DNA from: RYN-431 sp036388295
GTDB taxonomy: Bacteria > Planctomycetota > Phycisphaerae > Tepidisphaerales > Tepidisphaeraceae
Length of the DNA: 5,714 nt
Assembly (NCBI GenBank): GCA_036388295.1
Contig: DASVSC010000026.1
Location: forward strand, 1-5,714
Reading direction: 5' to 3'
Part shown: one piece after another, positions 1-5,714 of the stretch
Layout of the letters: every line of letters starts with the position of its first letter
Position numbering within the stretch: the stretch's first letter is position 1
The notes under the pieces: generated by a model
The model's input: only the letters and a program-made list of their open reading frames with translations
What the model was told of the DNA's origin: nothing
Databases searched by the model: none
Program-made: the position numbers and the translations under genes

Positions 1-10
1 TCTGGCCCGT

Positions 11-35
11 CCGCGACGTCCGCGGCTTTGTTTTT
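11..35 (+). terminator. Possible Rho-independent terminator of an upstream gene
   Basis: CCGCG (11-15) pairs with CGCGG (21-25) around a 5-base loop, followed by CTTTGTTTTT (26-35). The stem is all G/C but only 5 bp, and the T tract is interrupted. The same bases also form an 8-base direct repeat CGTCCGCG (8-15 and 17-24), so the hairpin could be incidental. The gene it would serve lies outside the window. Confidence 0.35.
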
Positions 36-185
36 GCCTGAACACGACACGGTTCTAACCGCAGTCCCAGCAGCGTTAATCCATCATTAGTTTAGAGCGG
101 CCTCCGACTTGTGCTGACGGCTTCAGTGGGTGGAATGCTTCGTATCCGGTCGGTAGGAGGCGAATTGATACGGTCCTCAACGCGC

Positions 186-204
186 CTGAAAACAGCGTTT
201 TCAG
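186..204. repeat. Perfect 8-bp inverted repeat, candidate operator
   Basis: CTGAAAAC (186-193) and GTTTTCAG (197-204) are exact reverse complements separated by AGC. A third half-site-like AAAACG follows at 209-214 and can pair with CGTTTT (196-201) in an alternative fold. No T tract follows directly, so it does not look like a terminator. Its centre (195) lies about 83 bp upstream of the predicted transcription start, a position more usual for an activator or distal operator than for a simple promoter-blocking repressor. Binding by a regulator is inference. Confidence 0.4.
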
Positions 205-242
205 CCTCAAAACGGCTATTATGTCATTTTTAAAATAACAAT

Positions 243-271
243 TTGACTAATCGCTGCTCGGGTTCTATTTT
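243..271 (+). promoter_or_regulatory. Candidate sigma70-type promoter of the efflux operon
   Basis: The -35 hexamer TTGACT (243-248, 5 of 6 to consensus) is followed by an ideal 17-bp spacer and a -10 hexamer TATTTT (266-271, 4 of 6). The AT-rich tract just upstream (about 219-240, including TTTTAAAA at 228-235) lies where an UP element would be. The predicted start is near 278, giving a leader of only about 6 bases before the ATG at 284. Other -10-like hexamers exist at 217-222 (TATTAT) and 231-236 (TAAAAT) but lack a well-placed -35; use of either would give a leader of about 40-55 bases. Confidence 0.45.
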
Positions 272-283
272 CGAAATTAGATT

Positions 284-1537
284 ATGCATTCGATTTATCA
301 ATATATCGGGGTGGCGGCGTTGGCCGGTGTGGTCGTGGCCGGGTCGGGCTGTGATCGCAAGGCCCAGCAGGGCGGACCGCCGCAGATGCCGCCGCCGGTG
401 GTGTCGGTCGCCGACGCCGTTGCCCAGGACGTGCCGATGTACATCGACGGCATCGGCAAGGCGGCCGCGATGGAGTCGGTCACGATCACGCCCCGCATCG
501 CCGGCCAGATCGTGGAACGCCGGTTCGAGGACGGGGCCGACCTGAAAAAGGGCCAGGTCCTGTTCCTGATCGACCCGGCCCCGACGGAAGCGGCCTTGGC
601 GTCCTCGCAGGCGAAAGTCGCCCAGGCGAAGGCGGCGGCCGACTTCGCCCGCATCGAACTCGACCGCTACGCCGCTGTCGCCGGCACGAAAGCCATCAGC
701 AAAAGCGACATTGACACTCGCCGCAACGCGGTCGACGTCGCCGTCGCCCAGCAGGCGGCCGCCGAGGCGGACGTGCGGACGGCCCAGATCAATCTCGATT
801 TCTGCACCGTCCGCTCGCCCATCGACGGCCGGGCCGGCTCTCGGTTGGTCGACGTGGGCAATGTGGTCAAGGAAAACGACACGCCGCTGCTGAGCGTGCA
901 GAAGCTCGACCCGATTTACGCAGACTTCACCGTCAACGAACAGCAGCTCGCCGCCGTCCGGGCGAACATGGCCGAAGGGGCGCTCAAGTGCCTGGTCCGC
1001 CTGCCGACCGAAGCCGAGACGGCCGGCCGGGAAGGGTCGCTGACGTTCCTCGATAACTCCGTCCAGGACGCGACCGGAACCGTCCGGCTGCGGGCGACGC
1101 TGCCCAACCCCGGTTCCCACTTCTGGCCCGGCCAGTTCGTGAACGTGCGGCTGGTGCTTAAGACGCTGAAAGACGCGGTGCTGGTGCCGTCCTCGGCGTC
1201 GCAGATGAGTCAGAAGGGCCCGTACGTGTTCGTCGTCAAACCCGACATGGTTGCCGAGATCCGGCCGATCAAGCCGGGGCAGACGCAGGGCGACATGCTG
1301 GTCGTCAGCGACGGCTTGAAGGCGGGCGAGCGCGTGATCACCGACGGCCAGATGATGGTCCGTCCGGATATGCCGGTGCGTCTGCCCGGCCCGCCGCCGG
1401 CGGGTACCGGCGGGGCTCCGCAGGGCAGCGGCGTGGCCGGCGACCCGGCCAAGGGCGGTACTGAAGGCGCGACCAAGGGCGGCGACGCCCAGCAGCCGCA
1501 ACCGGGCCGCACCGGTAACGCAGGAGGTCAGTCGTGA
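284..1537 (+). CDS. RND efflux periplasmic adaptor (membrane fusion) lipoprotein, AcrA/MdtA-like
   Basis: This 417-residue protein is the adaptor that bridges an inner-membrane RND pump to an outer-membrane channel. Residues 1-23 form a lipoprotein signal peptide ending at Cys23 (AGSGC); Asp24 at +2 matches the inner-membrane retention rule known from enterobacteria, and the following CDRKAQQGG resembles the AcrA N-terminus. The first lipoyl half is about 63-100 (PRIAGQI, then DGADLKKGQ), the alpha-hairpin about 101-170, the second lipoyl half about 171-205 (CTVRSPIDGRAG), then a beta-barrel and a membrane-proximal domain to about 366. The hairpin tip R128-x3-V132-x6-S139 follows the R-L-S channel-docking motif with Val for Leu. 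Residues 367-417 are a Gly/Pro-rich tail. The start is the first possible ATG: an in-frame TAG lies at 278-280. It has no Shine-Dalgarno sequence, and its signal n-region lacks Lys/Arg. It overlaps the pump gene by 4 bp. Confidence 0.93.
   Translation: MHSIYQYIGVAALAGVVVAGSGCDRKAQQGGPPQMPPPVVSVADAVAQDVPMYIDGIGKAAAMESVTITPRIAGQIVERRFEDGADLKKGQVLFLIDPAPTEAALASSQAKVAQAKAAADFARIELDRYAAVAGTKAISKSDIDTRRNAVDVAVAQQAAAEADVRTAQINLDFCTVRSPIDGRAGSRLVDVGNVVKENDTPLLSVQKLDPIYADFTVNEQQLAAVRANMAEGALKCLVRLPTEAETAGREGSLTFLDNSVQDATGTVRLRATLPNPGSHFWPGQFVNVRLVLKTLKDAVLVPSSASQMSQKGPYVFVVKPDMVAEIRPIKPGQTQGDMLVVSDGLKAGERVITDGQMMVRPDMPVRLPGPPPAGTGGAPQGSGVAGDPAKGGTEGATKGGDAQQPQPGRTGNAGGQS
1522..1537 (+). promoter_or_regulatory. 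Shine-Dalgarno and GTGA start/stop overlap of the pump gene
   Basis: AGGAGGT (1522-1528) precedes the GTG start at 1534 with 6 bases between GGAGG and the start codon. The adaptor TGA stop (1535-1537) overlaps the GTG, so terminating ribosomes are well placed to reinitiate. This decides the GTG as the pump start and implies coupled translation of adaptor and pump. Confidence 0.85.
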
Positions 1538-4500
1538 ACTTGTCCGAACCGTTCATCCGTCGTCCGGTCATGACCATCCTGTTGACGCTCAGCGTCATCG
1601 CGTGGGGGACCTATTCCTATCTTAAACTGCCGGTCAACGACCTGCCGGCCGTCGATTACCCGGTCATTCAGGTGCAGGTCAGCTATCCGGGTGCGAGCCC
1701 GGAAACGATGGCCAACAACGTCGCCACGCCGCTGGAACGCCAGTTCATGCAGATCCCCGGCCTGGAGCTGGTGACCAGCCGCTCCGGCCAGGGCAACACC
1801 ACGTTTTCGCTGCAGTTCGCGCTCAGCAAAACGCTGGACTCGGCGGCGACGGACACGCAGGTCGCCATCACTCAGGCCGGCGGTAACTTGCCGCAGGACC
1901 TGCCCAGCCCGCCGACGCTGTCGAAGAACAACCCCAACGACCAGCCGATCATGTACCTGGCCCTGACCAGCGACACGGCCACGCAGGGACAGATCTACGA
2001 CTTCGCCAACACGCAGGTCAGCCAGCAGATCAGCATTCTGCCCGGCGTCAGCCGCGTGCAGGTGTACGGCACCAAGGGGGCGGTCCGCATCAAGGCCGAC
2101 CCCAGCAAGCTGGCCGCCCGCGGCATGACGATCGCGTCACTCACCGAGGCGATCCAGAGCGGCACGGCCTACACCGGCGCCGGCCAGTTCGATAACGCCG
2201 ACGAAACGATCATCCTGCGCCCGCAGGGCCAGCTGGAGACGGCCGAGGAGTACAACAAACTCATCGTCGCCACCGGTCCCGGCGGCACGCCCGTTTTCCT
2301 GCGTGACGTCGCCACCGCCAGCGACGCGGTGCAGGACGAGCGCATTCACATGAGCTTCTGGTCGCGCAAGTTCGGTTCGCCGAGCGCGACGGTCATCTGC
2401 GCGGTCAACCGCCAGGCCGGCGGCAACGCCGTGGCCGTGACGCAGGCCATTCATGAGCTGCTCCCGCGCCTGAACGCCGAGTTGCCGCCGAGCGTGCGAC
2501 TGACGCCGATCTACGACCGTTCCGTCACGATCGTGAACTCCATTCACGACGTGCAGGAGACGCTGATCATCGCCTTCGTGCTGGTGGTGCTGGTGATCTT
2601 CCTGTTCCTGGGCCGCGCCCGCGACACGCTGATCCCGGCGGTGGCGCTCCCGCTGTCGCTGCTGATCACGTTCGTGGTGATGTGGTTCCTGGACTACAGC
2701 CTGGACAACCTCTCACTGATGGCCCTGACGCTGGCGATCGGCTTCCTGGTCGACGACGCGATCGTGTTTTTGGAAAACACCGTGCGTCGCATGGAACACG
2801 GCGAGCCGGTGATGCAGGCGACGCTGAACAGCGCGAAGGAAATCAGTTTCACGATCCTGTCGATGACGCTGTCGCTGGCGGCGGTGTTCCTGCCGCTGGT
2901 GCTGATGCCCGGTTTGATGGGACGCATTTTCCGTGAGTTCAGCGTGGTGATCATCGTGGCGATTTTCGCCAGCGGTATCGTGTCGCTGACGCTGACGCCG
3001 ATGATGTGCAGCCGCTTGCTCGCGGCCCGCGGGCCGAACATCAAGAAGCCGTGGCTGGAGCGCGTGGCGTCGCGCATTGAGCACGCCGTGCTGGACGTGT
3101 ACGGCCGAACGCTCAACTGGGCGCTGCGCTTCCACCTCGTCAGCGCGGTCGCGTGGGTCTTGTGCCTGGTCGGCACGGGCTATCTGCTGATGACGCTGCC
3201 CAAGAGCTTCCTGCCCGTCGGCGACAGTGGCTTCATCTTCGGCCTGATGATCGGGCCGGACAAAGCCTCGTACATGAAGATGCGTCAGTACCAGGACAAG
3301 GCCGAACTGGTGATGCGGGAGAACCCGGCGGTCAGCGCCACGTTCACCATGACCGGCAACGGCCAGTTCCTGACCTACAACCAGGGCCTGCTGCTGGCGT
3401 TCCTGGAACCGCGCGACCAGCGCGGCCCGATCGCCGAAGTGGCCGGGCCGACGGGCCTGATGGGCCAAATCATGGGCGCGGTGCCTGGCGTGCTGCCGAT
3501 CATGAACCCGCAGCCGGTGCTTAAAATCAGCACCGGCGCGGCCGCGGACAACACGTCGCCGCTTACCTACGCCATCAGCGGCACTAATCCCGCGGACGTT
3601 TACAAGGCCGCCAATGAGCTGTTGCCGAAGCTGCAGGAGTTCAAAGGCTTCGCCGCCGTCCGGACCGACTACTTTCCAAATCAGCCGTACCTGAACGTTC
3701 GCATCCTGCGCGAGCAGGCGTCGACCTACGGCGTGAGCGTGACCCGCATCGAACAGCTGCTGGCCAACTCGTTCAGCCAGAACTACCTGTACCTGATCAA
3801 ACGCCCGAGCGACCAGTACCAGGTGATTCTGGAGGCCAACAACGAAAACCGGTCCGACCCGCAGGACCTGTCCAAGCTCTACATCAAGAGCGACGACGGC
3901 CAGCGCACCATTCCGCTCGATGCGGTGGTGAAGTGGGACCAGCAGCTCGGGTTGCAGCAGGTGAACCACATCAACCAGTTCACGAGCGTGACATTCGCGT
4001 TCAATCTGCAGCCCGGGGTGTCGACCGGCGACGCCACCGACTTCATTCAGAACACCGCCAACGCCACGCTGCCGCCCACCATCCGCGGCGCGCTGCAGGG
4101 CGAGGCCAAGACGTTCACCGAAACTATCGGCAGTCTGGTCGTGCTGATGATCGTCGCCGTGTTCGTGATGTACGTGATCCTGGGCATCCTTTACGAAAGC
4201 TACCTGCACCCGTTGACCGTGCTCAGCAGCCTGCCGGTGGCCCTCGTCGGTGGCCTGGCGACGCTGTGGGTGTTCGGCGAGGAAGCATCGCTGTACGCGT
4301 ACGTCGGCATGTTCCTGCTGATGGGCATCGTGAAGAAGAACGGCATCATGATCGTCGACTTCGCGCAGCAGCGCGTGGCCCAGGGCGAGTCGGCCCATAA
4401 GGCCATCCACGACGCCAGTATGGACCGTTTCCGCCCGATCATGATGACGACCATCGCCGCCGTCATGGGCGCGTTGCCGATCGCCTTGGGCTGGGGCGCG

Positions 4501-4722
4501 GACGGCGAAAGCCGTCGGCCGCTGGGCTTGGTGATCGTCGGCGGGCTGATCGTCAGCCAGTTCATCACGCTGTACGTCACGCCGGTGATTTATCTGTACC
4601 TGGAAGAGTTCCAGGAGAAGGTGCTGGACCGCACGAGCTTCTTCCGCTCGAGCCGTCACCAGCAGCACGAAATCGACGCCGGCGCGCCGCAACCGGCCGG
4701 ACTGATCGCGGAGGCCCGTTAA
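1534..4722 (+). CDS. RND multidrug efflux pump, inner-membrane HAE1 transporter, MdtB/MdtC-like
   Basis: This 1062-residue protein is a full-length proton-driven RND exporter, expected to form a trimer in the inner membrane. Predicted membrane segments are TM1 about 12-28, TM2-6 about 344-490, TM7 about 534-553 and TM8-12 about 866-1021, with two large periplasmic porter/docking loops (about 30-340 and 555-865), the duplicated RND layout. The proton relay is intact: GFLVDDAIV places Asp407 and Asp408 in TM4 at the AcrB positions, GIVKKN gives Lys935 in TM10 (AcrB Lys940), and RFRPIMMTT (965-973) is the TM11 element. PGASPETMANNVATPLER, the TM4 segment and GIVKKNGIMIVDFA resemble MdtC/MdtB more than AcrB. 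Only one pump gene lies between adaptor and channel, so a homotrimer is likely, unlike the MdtB-MdtC heterotrimer. The cytoplasmic tail (about 1030-1062) looks unstructured. Substrate range cannot be read from sequence; heavy-metal (CusA-type) pumps look different. No frameshift or missing key residue is seen. Confidence 0.95.
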   Translation: MNLSEPFIRRPVMTILLTLSVIAWGTYSYLKLPVNDLPAVDYPVIQVQVSYPGASPETMANNVATPLERQFMQIPGLELVTSRSGQGNTTFSLQFALSKTLDSAATDTQVAITQAGGNLPQDLPSPPTLSKNNPNDQPIMYLALTSDTATQGQIYDFANTQVSQQISILPGVSRVQVYGTKGAVRIKADPSKLAARGMTIASLTEAIQSGTAYTGAGQFDNADETIILRPQGQLETAEEYNKLIVATGPGGTPVFLRDVATASDAVQDERIHMSFWSRKFGSPSATVICAVNRQAGGNAVAVTQAIHELLPRLNAELPPSVRLTPIYDRSVTIVNSIHDVQETLIIAFVLVVLVIFLFLGRARDTLIPAVALPLSLLITFVVMWFLDYSLDNLSLMALTLAIGFLVDDAIVFLENTVRRMEHGEPVMQATLNSAKEISFTILSMTLSLAAVFLPLVLMPGLMGRIFREFSVVIIVAIFASGIVSLTLTPMMCSRLLAARGPNIKKPWLERVASRIEHAVLDVYGRTLNWALRFHLVSAVAWVLCLVGTGYLLMTLPKSFLPVGDSGFIFGLMIGPDKASYMKMRQYQDKAELVMRENPAVSATFTMTGNGQFLTYNQGLLLAFLEPRDQRGPIAEVAGPTGLMGQIMGAVPGVLPIMNPQPVLKISTGAAADNTSPLTYAISGTNPADVYKAANELLPKLQEFKGFAAVRTDYFPNQPYLNVRILREQASTYGVSVTRIEQLLANSFSQNYLYLIKRPSDQYQVILEANNENRSDPQDLSKLYIKSDDGQRTIPLDAVVKWDQQLGLQQVNHINQFTSVTFAFNLQPGVSTGDATDFIQNTANATLPPTIRGALQGEAKTFTETIGSLVVLMIVAVFVMYVILGILYESYLHPLTVLSSLPVALVGGLATLWVFGEEASLYAYVGMFLLMGIVKKNGIMIVDFAQQRVAQGESAHKAIHDASMDRFRPIMMTTIAAVMGALPIALGWGADGESRRPLGLVIVGGLIVSQFITLYVTPVIYLYLEEFQEKVLDRTSFFRSSRHQQHEIDAGAPQPAGLIAEAR

Positions 4723-4725
4723 ATG
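4709..4725 (+). promoter_or_regulatory. Shine-Dalgarno of the channel gene inside the pump 3' end
   Basis: CGGAGG (4709-4714) lies 8 bases before the ATG at 4723. The pump stop TAA (4720-4722) directly abuts this ATG, so there is no intergenic gap. The arrangement supports translation of the channel from the same mRNA, probably coupled to the pump. Confidence 0.8.
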
Positions 4726-5714
4726 ACGCGTCGCACACTTTCCGTCGCCGGCGGCTTGGCCCTGGCGATGACCGCCGTCGGCTGCACCGTCGGTCCGAAT
4801 TACAAGAAGCCCGAAACGCCCCTGCCGGCGTCGTTCAGTGCCACCCAGCCCAGCAGCACGCAGCCGGCGGTCGAGCCGGTGGCCGTGGACCTGACCCAAT
4901 GGTGGCAAACCTTCGGTGACCCGCAGCTGAACCGGCTGATCGGCGACGCCGTGACGAGCAACTTCGACGTACGCATCGCCCAGGCCCGCGTGCGCCAGGC
5001 CCGGGCGCAGCTCGATGCCGCTTACGGCGGGCTGTTCCCCACCGTCGACGGCAGCGTGGCGTACTCCCGGTCGCGCTCCAGTGAGAACGCTTTCGCCGGC
5101 GTCGCCACCGGGACGGCCAACAGCGGCTCCGACAGCGGCGGCGGCACCGGCACCACCGGCGGCTCGGTCAGTTCCTCGCTCAGTAGCTTCGGCGGCGGCG
5201 AAAGTGACTTGTTCCAGGGCGGCTTCGACGCCGGCTGGGAACTCGACGTCTTCGGCGGCCAACGCCGTAACATCGAGGCGGCCGCCCGGACGTTCGAAGC
5301 ACAGATCGACGCCCGCCGCAATGCCCTCGTCACGCTGCTGGCGGAAGTGGCCCGTAACTACGTGCTGCTCCGCGGCTACCAGTACCAGCTGGCCATTACC
5401 GACAAGAACATCGCCGCCCAAAGCGACACGCTGCAACTGCAGCAGCAGAAGCTGGCGGCGGGCATCTCGACCGATCTGACCGTCGCCCAGGCCGAGGCGT
5501 TGCTGGCCAGCACGCGGGCGCAGCGGCCGACGTTGCAGACCAGCGTCAGCCAGACGATTCACCGCCTCGGCATCCTGCTCGGCCGCGAGCCGACGGCGCT
5601 GCAGGCGGAACTGGCGACGTCGACGCCGATCCCCGTCGGGCCGCCGTCGATTCCGACCGGCCTGCCGTCCGAATTGCTGCGCCGCCGGCCCGACATCCGT
5701 CAGGCCGAACGCAC
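4723..5714 (+). CDS. Outer-membrane efflux channel lipoprotein, OprM/NodT family (3' end outside window)
   Basis: The first 330 residues of a TolC-like channel are present; the family is usually about 450-500 residues, so the last third or so is cut off by the window edge. A lipoprotein signal peptide ends at Cys21 (TAVGC) and is followed by TVGPNYKKPETPLP, the classic start of mature OprM/NodT proteins. Thr at +2 is compatible with outer-membrane sorting. WWQTFGDPQLNRLI and the helix to about 105 lead into a beta-strand (GSVAYSRSRS, about 110-119), a Gly/Ser/Thr-rich loop (about 121-163), a returning strand (GGFDAGWELDVFGGQRR, 166-182) and long coiled-coil helices (about 183-290) with AGISTDLTVAQAEALLAS. 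The hallmark GLPSELLRRRPDIRQAER (313-330), which opens the second repeat, ends the visible part. With the adaptor and pump it would complete the export duct. The family call is firm; the exact orthologue is not. Confidence 0.93.
   Translation, partial: MTRRTLSVAGGLALAMTAVGCTVGPNYKKPETPLPASFSATQPSSTQPAVEPVAVDLTQWWQTFGDPQLNRLIGDAVTSNFDVRIAQARVRQARAQLDAAYGGLFPTVDGSVAYSRSRSSENAFAGVATGTANSGSDSGGGTGTTGGSVSSSLSSFGGGESDLFQGGFDAGWELDVFGGQRRNIEAAARTFEAQIDARRNALVTLLAEVARNYVLLRGYQYQLAITDKNIAAQSDTLQLQQQKLAAGISTDLTVAQAEALLASTRAQRPTLQTSVSQTIHRLGILLGREPTALQAELATSTPIPVGPPSIPTGLPSELLRRRPDIRQAER

Larger units (their letters stand above)
1..283. other. Upstream non-coding region
   Basis: No gene can be supported here. 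The forward frames reach stops at 39-41, 56-58 and 88-90, so at most a short C-terminal fragment of an upstream gene could enter from the left, with no recognisable protein sequence. Reverse-strand ATG codons at 82-87 and 225-227 run into stops within a few codons. From 36 to 185 I see no strong signal. The right part, 186-283, carries an inverted repeat and an AT-rich promoter region listed separately. The region most likely serves as the control region of the efflux operon. Confidence 0.6.

Noticed and set aside
1..44. Possible divergent gene starting with GTG on the - strand at 44
   Set aside because: Only 15 codons are visible, they are simply Arg-rich, and no ribosome-binding sequence precedes the GTG.
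50..61. Palindrome CGGTTCTAACCG
   Set aside because: Only 5-bp arms with a 2-base centre and no nearby promoter; this size is expected by chance.
1..90. Forward open frame from the left edge to TAG at 88-90 as the end of an upstream gene
   Set aside because: All three forward frames stop in this area, the translated fragment shows no family feature, and the frame would run through the possible terminator at 11-35.
278..283. TAGATT as a -10 hexamer
   Set aside because: It abuts the ATG, so transcription would start inside the gene, and no -35 lies 17 bp upstream.
230..1501. A 423-codon open frame on the - strand opposite the adaptor
   Set aside because: Arg/His/Asp/Gly-rich antisense shadow with no recognisable fold, ending in the AT-rich control region; the forward strand encodes a clear adaptor family protein.
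2713..5562. A 949-codon open frame on the - strand opposite the pump and channel
   Set aside because: It spans two well-supported genes in antisense and its translation is rich in His, Arg, Asp, Gln and Gly with no domain or membrane pattern, as expected when GC-biased third positions remove stops from the opposite strand.
1..5714. tRNA, rRNA, CRISPR array, insertion sequence or attachment site
   Set aside because: I saw no regularly spaced repeats, no transposase-like coding sequence and no tRNA-like cloverleaf; nearly all of the window is explained by the three efflux genes.

Overview
The window is a high-GC bacterial segment (roughly two-thirds G+C by eye) that holds almost one complete operon for a tripartite RND (resistance-nodulation-division) efflux pump, all on the + strand. 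The order is a periplasmic adaptor (membrane fusion) lipoprotein at 284-1537, an MdtB/MdtC-like HAE1 inner-membrane pump at 1534-4722, and an OprM/NodT-type outer-membrane channel lipoprotein from 4723 that runs off the right edge. The organism is a diderm (Gram-negative type) bacterium. Composition and the style of the adaptor N-terminus would fit Planctomycetota (for example Phycisphaerae), but this is a weak impression; Proteobacteria or Acidobacteria cannot be excluded.

Region by region. Positions 1-283 hold no supportable gene. They contain a small GC hairpin with a T-rich tail near the left edge (possible terminator of an upstream gene), a perfect 8-bp inverted repeat at 186-204, and a strikingly AT-rich stretch from about 218 with a sigma70-type promoter candidate (TTGACT, 17 bp, TATTTT) just before the first start codon. 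The adaptor then overlaps the pump by 4 bp (GTGA), and the pump stop codon abuts the channel start codon. Genes 2 and 3 each have a strong Shine-Dalgarno sequence; gene 1 has none.

How the genes work together. The pump takes substrate from the periplasm or outer leaflet of the inner membrane and is driven by protons through the conserved Asp407/Asp408/Lys935 relay. The adaptor, with Asp at +2 after its lipid-modified cysteine (an inner-membrane retention signal in enterobacteria), clamps the pump to the channel. The channel, with Thr at +2, is expected to go to the outer membrane. Substrates cannot be read from sequence; multidrug export is the family expectation. No regulator gene lies in the window.

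I did not find an undescribed system. The points most worth a second look are the near-leaderless start of the operon, the inverted repeat upstream of the promoter, and a Gly/Ser/Thr-rich insertion in a predicted surface loop of the channel.
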